NCBI GenBank assembly: GCA_022827275.1
Contig: JAJDTG010000021.1
Span: forward strand, 21,197 to 85,196
DNA from: Candidatus Dadabacteria bacterium
Lineage (GTDB): Bacteria; Desulfobacterota_D; UBA1144; Nemesobacterales; Nemesobacteraceae
Reading direction: 5' to 3'
Length of the DNA: 64,000 nucleotides
Positions within the stretch are counted from its first letter, which is position 1, and each line of letters begins with the position of its first letter. The notes beneath the pieces were generated by a model that ran no database searches, was not told the origin of the DNA, and saw only the letters and a program-made list of their open reading frames with translations. Below are positions 59,901 through 64,000 of this stretch, one piece after another. The position numbers were made by a program, and so were the translations under genes.

Positions 59901-62105
59901 AACGTAGTGAAGAAAATGCGTTTGAAAGGTGCTGAGGGAACACCCGACCCCGGCCGTGACTCAAAGACTCTGGTACTGCTTCGCATTGAGGGAGAAGCCA
60001 TTGACCGGCTAGATAACCGACTTTGTGAATTCGAAAGCTGGCGCGGGCACGAGAGCGAGCCGGAGATGCTTGAGCGGCTTTATCGTTTCGGTGAACGCAC
60101 GTGCGCTGTAATTGGCAGTATGGTTGAGGGTGCACAAGCCCCGGTGCGTATCCGCGTGGATATCGAGACATTGCTTCGCGATGGAAACGACCTCTTGGCC
60201 GCTGATGCCAAGGTCGGACGGGCGAGCGGGGCTTTTATCGGCGCCGTCGAACATCTGCGAAAAATGGACAGCGAGTTTAAATCTTTGGCGGGGTCGTCGG
60301 TGCTTGAGACTGTAGCGTCTTCGGATCACGCTCTTGAGAAGGTGGCGAAAATCGCGGGTACCATTGCTCGCTCCCGCGACGAACTTCGCGCTTGGTGCGC
60401 TTGGCGCGAAAGCAGAGACGAAGCCGTAAAAATGGATCTCACGGCCCTTGTGGAGGCATTTGAGCGCAAGCATATAAATGTCTCGGATATGGAAAGAACA
60501 TTTGAAGCGGCTTACTGCCACTGGTGGACCGAGACGGTTATTGGAGAAGATGAGATGCTCCGCAAGTTTTCAAGAGCCGAACACGAGGCGAAAATAAGAA
60601 AATTTTGCGAGATCGACGACGATTTCCAGAGAACTACCGCACGATATGTTGCGGCGGAACTTGCGGGTTTGGTGTCTCAACGCAGGGACAACAAAAAGAG
60701 TTCTCAGTGGGGTGTGCTCCAGCGCGAGTTCCAGAAGAAGATGCGTCACAAACCCATTCGTCAGCTAATTAAAGAAGCCTCCGAAGCGGTTTCGACCTTG
60801 GCTCCCTGTTTCATGATGTCGCCGCTTTCTGTTGCTCAGTACCTGTCACCTGAACAGGCACTGTTCGATATCGTCATATTTGACGAGGCTTCCCAGATTC
60901 CGGTCTGGGACGCCATCGGTTCGATAGCCCGAGGGCGTCAGGTGGTCATTACCGGTGACCCGAAACAGATGCCGCCCACGAACTTCTTTAACCGTTCCGA
61001 GGATGATCCCGACGGGGATATCGACACGGATGGAGACCTTGAGAGCATCCTTGATGAAATGCTTGCGGCTGGAATTCCAGATCAGGGACTTAATCTTCAC
61101 TACAGGTCGCGAAAGGAAGGGCTTATCGCGTTTTCAAACAAGCATTACTACGAGAACAGGCTTATCACTTTTCCCGATCCCAACGTTTCCCAAAGTGGTG
61201 TGAGCCTTATTCGGCCCGACGGTTTCTACGCTCGTGGCGGAGCTCGTCACAACGAAGGAGAAGCAAAGGCGATCGTAGAGAATATCGTAAAACGTCTGAC
61301 CGACGAGGATCCTGTCGTCCGCGAGCTCTCAATAGGGGTGGTGACATTTAATTCCGAACAGCAGAATTTGATCAGCAATCTCCTTGATGTCGCACGTTCG
61401 GAGAGGCCTGAGATAGAATGGGCCTTTTCAGATGAGCAAGTCGTTGAACCTGTATTTGTCAAAAACCTCGAAACGGTGCAGGGAGATGAGCGCGACGTGA
61501 TAATGTTCAGCGTTACCTATGGGCCGGATCAGGGCGGTTACGTCTCGATGAATTTCGGTCCTCTTAACCGTGAGGGAGGAGAAAGACGCCTGAATGTGGC
61601 ACTGACTCGGTCTCGCCACGAAATGATCATATTTTCCACCATGCATCCCGACCAAATTGATCTTTCTCGCACACAGGCGCACGCCGTAAGAGATCTTAAG
61701 CATTTTCTGGAATACGCGGAGAGAGGACCACGGGCTTTGGGATCTCAAATCTTGGGTTCGCAGGGAGATTTTGAGTCGCCTTTTGAAGCGGTCGTGGCCT
61801 CTGAACTCAGAACAAAAGGGTGGCAGGTGATACCGCAGGTGGGTGTTTCTGCTTATCGGATTGATTTGGGTGTGGTGCATCCTGATAAACCCGGGTGCTA
61901 CCTTGTGGGAATTGAATGTGATGGAGCAATGTATCACAGCTCTGCTTTTGCCCGTGAGAGGGACAAGATCCGCCAGTCTGTGCTTGAAGGACTGGGATGG
62001 AAGATTCTTCGGATATGGTCGACGGAATGGTGGCTGAGCAAATCCAGGGAGCTTAAAAGAATAGATGATAATCTGCGACATTTGCTCGAACAGGAAAGAC
62101 AATAA
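56919..62105 (+). CDS. Large SF1 helicase (DUF4011-type) with N-terminal transglutaminase-like region and C-terminal Vsr/MTES_1575-like nuclease
   Basis: 1728 aa; [38 protein letters not shown]...[117 protein letters not shown]...[12 protein letters not shown]...[10 protein letters not shown]. Confidence 0.88.
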   Translation: [1728 protein letters not shown]

Positions 62106-62281
62106 CTCTAGTATCTGGATATTGGTTAATTCGAAGAAACCAAATTTTTGTAAGCACATCTATCGGGAACCAAATTGGAGAAATGAATATAGATTTAGCA
62201 AGTCTGCGAAAAATTCCGACCACTACCACTGAGCCTGACAACTCGGAGAAATAACGGCTTGATAATCCCATCTGCTAACTT

Positions 62282-62701
62282 ATGAAATGGCAATCCCTGA
62301 TCTCAGCCCAGAATCTCAAGCTTGCATGGCGACGAATCAATACGGGTCAGAATTTTCAATACAAACGATTTTTTCGCCAAGCCTACCTAGTTTATGAGGG
62401 TGCCGTTGATAAACACATAAAACAACTTCATGATGACTTAAAAGCAAAAGCGTGGGAACCTAGCTGCGCGACGAAGTTGTATATCCCCAAGCCGTCCGGC
62501 CTGCACCGCCCCATATCTCTTCTTGGTATTGAGGATCAGATCCTACTACAAGCTATCGCCAATTTGTTTGCTCGGAACTTATATGAAAAACGGCGAAAAG
62601 TGGAGTTAAAGACGGTATTCAGCAATAAATTATCAAGTTCAAAGGACGATAACGCTTTAAATCTTTCGCAAATTAAAAAAGGAGGCGGCATTTCCTGGTA
62701 A
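62282..62701 (+). pseudogene. N-terminal fragment of a reverse transcriptase, lost before the catalytic YxDD
   Basis: KLYIPKPSGLHRPISLLGIEDQILLQAIANLFARNLYEKRRKVELKTVFSNKLSSSKDD then unrelated sequence at the IS boundary. Confidence 0.75.
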
Positions 62702-62754
62702 ATCCGGTTAGATAAAGATGTTCTAAAATCTATTTAACAGGAGGAAACACCGCC

Positions 62755-63966
62755 ATGGAAGATTGTACAGCAAAGAGCCCCAAAAAGGTAATTCAGATTA
62801 ACCACGAGGAGTTGCGGGATCACCTGAGCTCCCTTGTCACCAACACGGTAGAGGAAGTGCTCAACAAGGTTCTGGACTCTGAAGCAGAGGAGATGGTAGG
62901 GGCGGCTCGGTATGAACGCAGCGCCAGTCGCCAGGACTACCGTTGCGGAAGCTACACGAGGAAACTTCAGACCAAGGCAGGGGAAGTTGAGCTTAACATA
63001 CCCAAGCTTAGGGAACAGAAGTTCCAGACGGCCGTAATAGAGAGATACAGAAGAAGGGAGTCATCCGTGGAAGAAGCCCTGGTGGAGATGTACCTGGCGG
63101 GAGTGTCCACGCGTCGGGTGGCCGATATCACCGAGGCGCTTTGGGACACCCGGGTGAGTTCTGCCACGGTATCGAAGCTCAACCAGAGCGTGTACGAGCA
63201 CATAGAGAAGTGGCGTAACAGGCCCATAGAGGGGGAGTATCCCTATGTTTACCTTGACGGGGTGAGTTTGAAACGCAGCTGGGGAGGCACGGTGGGCAAT
63301 GTATCGGTATTGATAGCAATAGGGGTTGGCACAGACGGTTATCGCAGGGTTCTGGGGGTTGTGGAGGGGGCTAAGGAGGACAAGAGTGGATGGGGAGGGT
63401 TTCTGCGCCACCTTAAGCAAAGGGGGCTTGGGGGAGTAAGGATGTTCGTAAGCGACGCGTGTGTGGGTTTGGTGGAGAGTATAAGGGATTTCTATCCGGA
63501 GGCTCTTTGGCAGCGCTGCGTGGTTCATTTCTACAGAAACGTTTTCAGTTACGTGCCCAGGGGAAGGGTGAGGGAGGTGAGTTTGATGTTAAAGGCGATA
63601 CATGCTTCTGAGAACAGGGAGGCTGCCAGGGCAAAGGCCAGGGAGGTTGTGAAGAGGCTCAAGGAGATGAGATTGGCTTCGGCGGCCAGGTGTGTGGAGG
63701 AGAACATAGAAGAGACGCTGTGCTACTATGAGTTTCCGTCCTCGCACTGGCGAAGGTTGCGTACGAACAATCCTATGGAGAGGATAATAAAGGAGATAAG
63801 GAGGAGATCCCGGGTGGTGGGGGCTTTCCCTGACGGGCAGAGCGCGCTGATGTTGTGCGCGGCGAGGTTAAGGCATATATCTGGGACAAAGTGGGGAAGC
63901 AGAAGGTATCTGGACATGGGTTTGTTAAGGGAAATGGACAGAAAGGAAGTAGTTGAGGTAGGGTAA
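62755..63966 (+). mobile_element. IS256-family (mutator) transposase, 403 aa, intact
   Basis: YERSASRQDYRCGSYTRKLQTKAGEVELNIPKLREQKFQTAVIERYRRRESSVEEALVEMYLAGVSTRRVADITEALW...YVYLDGVSLKR...VSDACVGLVESIRDFYPEALWQRCVVHFYRN...RTNNPMERIIKEIRRRSRVVGAFPD. Confidence 0.95.
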
Positions 63967-64000
63967 TGGACAAGGCCGGAGTTCAGGATCAAAGACTCAT

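Noticed and set aside
62282-62701. Group II intron maturase
   Set aside because: No maturase X/HNH region, no recognisable intron domain V/VI nearby; only RT N-terminal motifs visible.
1-64000. CRISPR arrays, rRNA or tRNA genes
   Set aside because: No regularly spaced repeats or conserved rRNA/tRNA segments noticed on reading; a tRNAscan/Infernal run would be needed to exclude small RNAs.

Overview
64 kb window from an uncultured-looking Gram-negative chromosome; taxonomy cannot be settled from the sequence alone. It is mostly ordinary housekeeping genes: pgi/transketolase, a pterin/folate cluster, oligoendopeptidase F, agmatine deiminase/N-carbamoylputrescine amidase, miaB, uvrC, argBDF, hslUV-xerC, transporters and a TonB receptor. 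Less ordinary blocks are: (i) a multiheme cytochrome c / cytochrome b / DUF3365-like operon (18.0-20.5 kb); (ii) an asymmetric ABC exporter pair, one subunit with a shortened nucleotide-binding domain (21.6-25.4 kb); (iii) a TnpB gene next to a decayed IS66 transposase, just upstream of miaB (31.8-33.5 kb); (iv) an Anbu-type proteasome-like peptidase operon directly beside hslUV (44.5-50.5 kb); (v) an accessory, defence/toxin-like island from about 51.5 kb to the right edge. The island holds DUF4411 (PIN)/ImmA-like, Fic, HipBA, a 1728-aa protein that appears to join a transglutaminase-like Cys-His-Glu domain, an SF1 helicase and a Vsr/MTES_1575-like nuclease, and a reverse transcriptase fragment cut off by an IS256-family element. 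I also read features that the ORF track misses: a left-truncated secreted protein at 1-755 (-) resembling the 16474-17826 protein, an hpt gene with no ATG/GTG/TTG at its real N-terminus, an in-frame premature stop in the DUF4411 gene, a duplicated gene start before the first DUF4143 ATPase, and a 20-bp palindrome before hipB. I recognised no rRNA, tRNA or CRISPR array. All family calls come from reading motifs and translations; no search was run.
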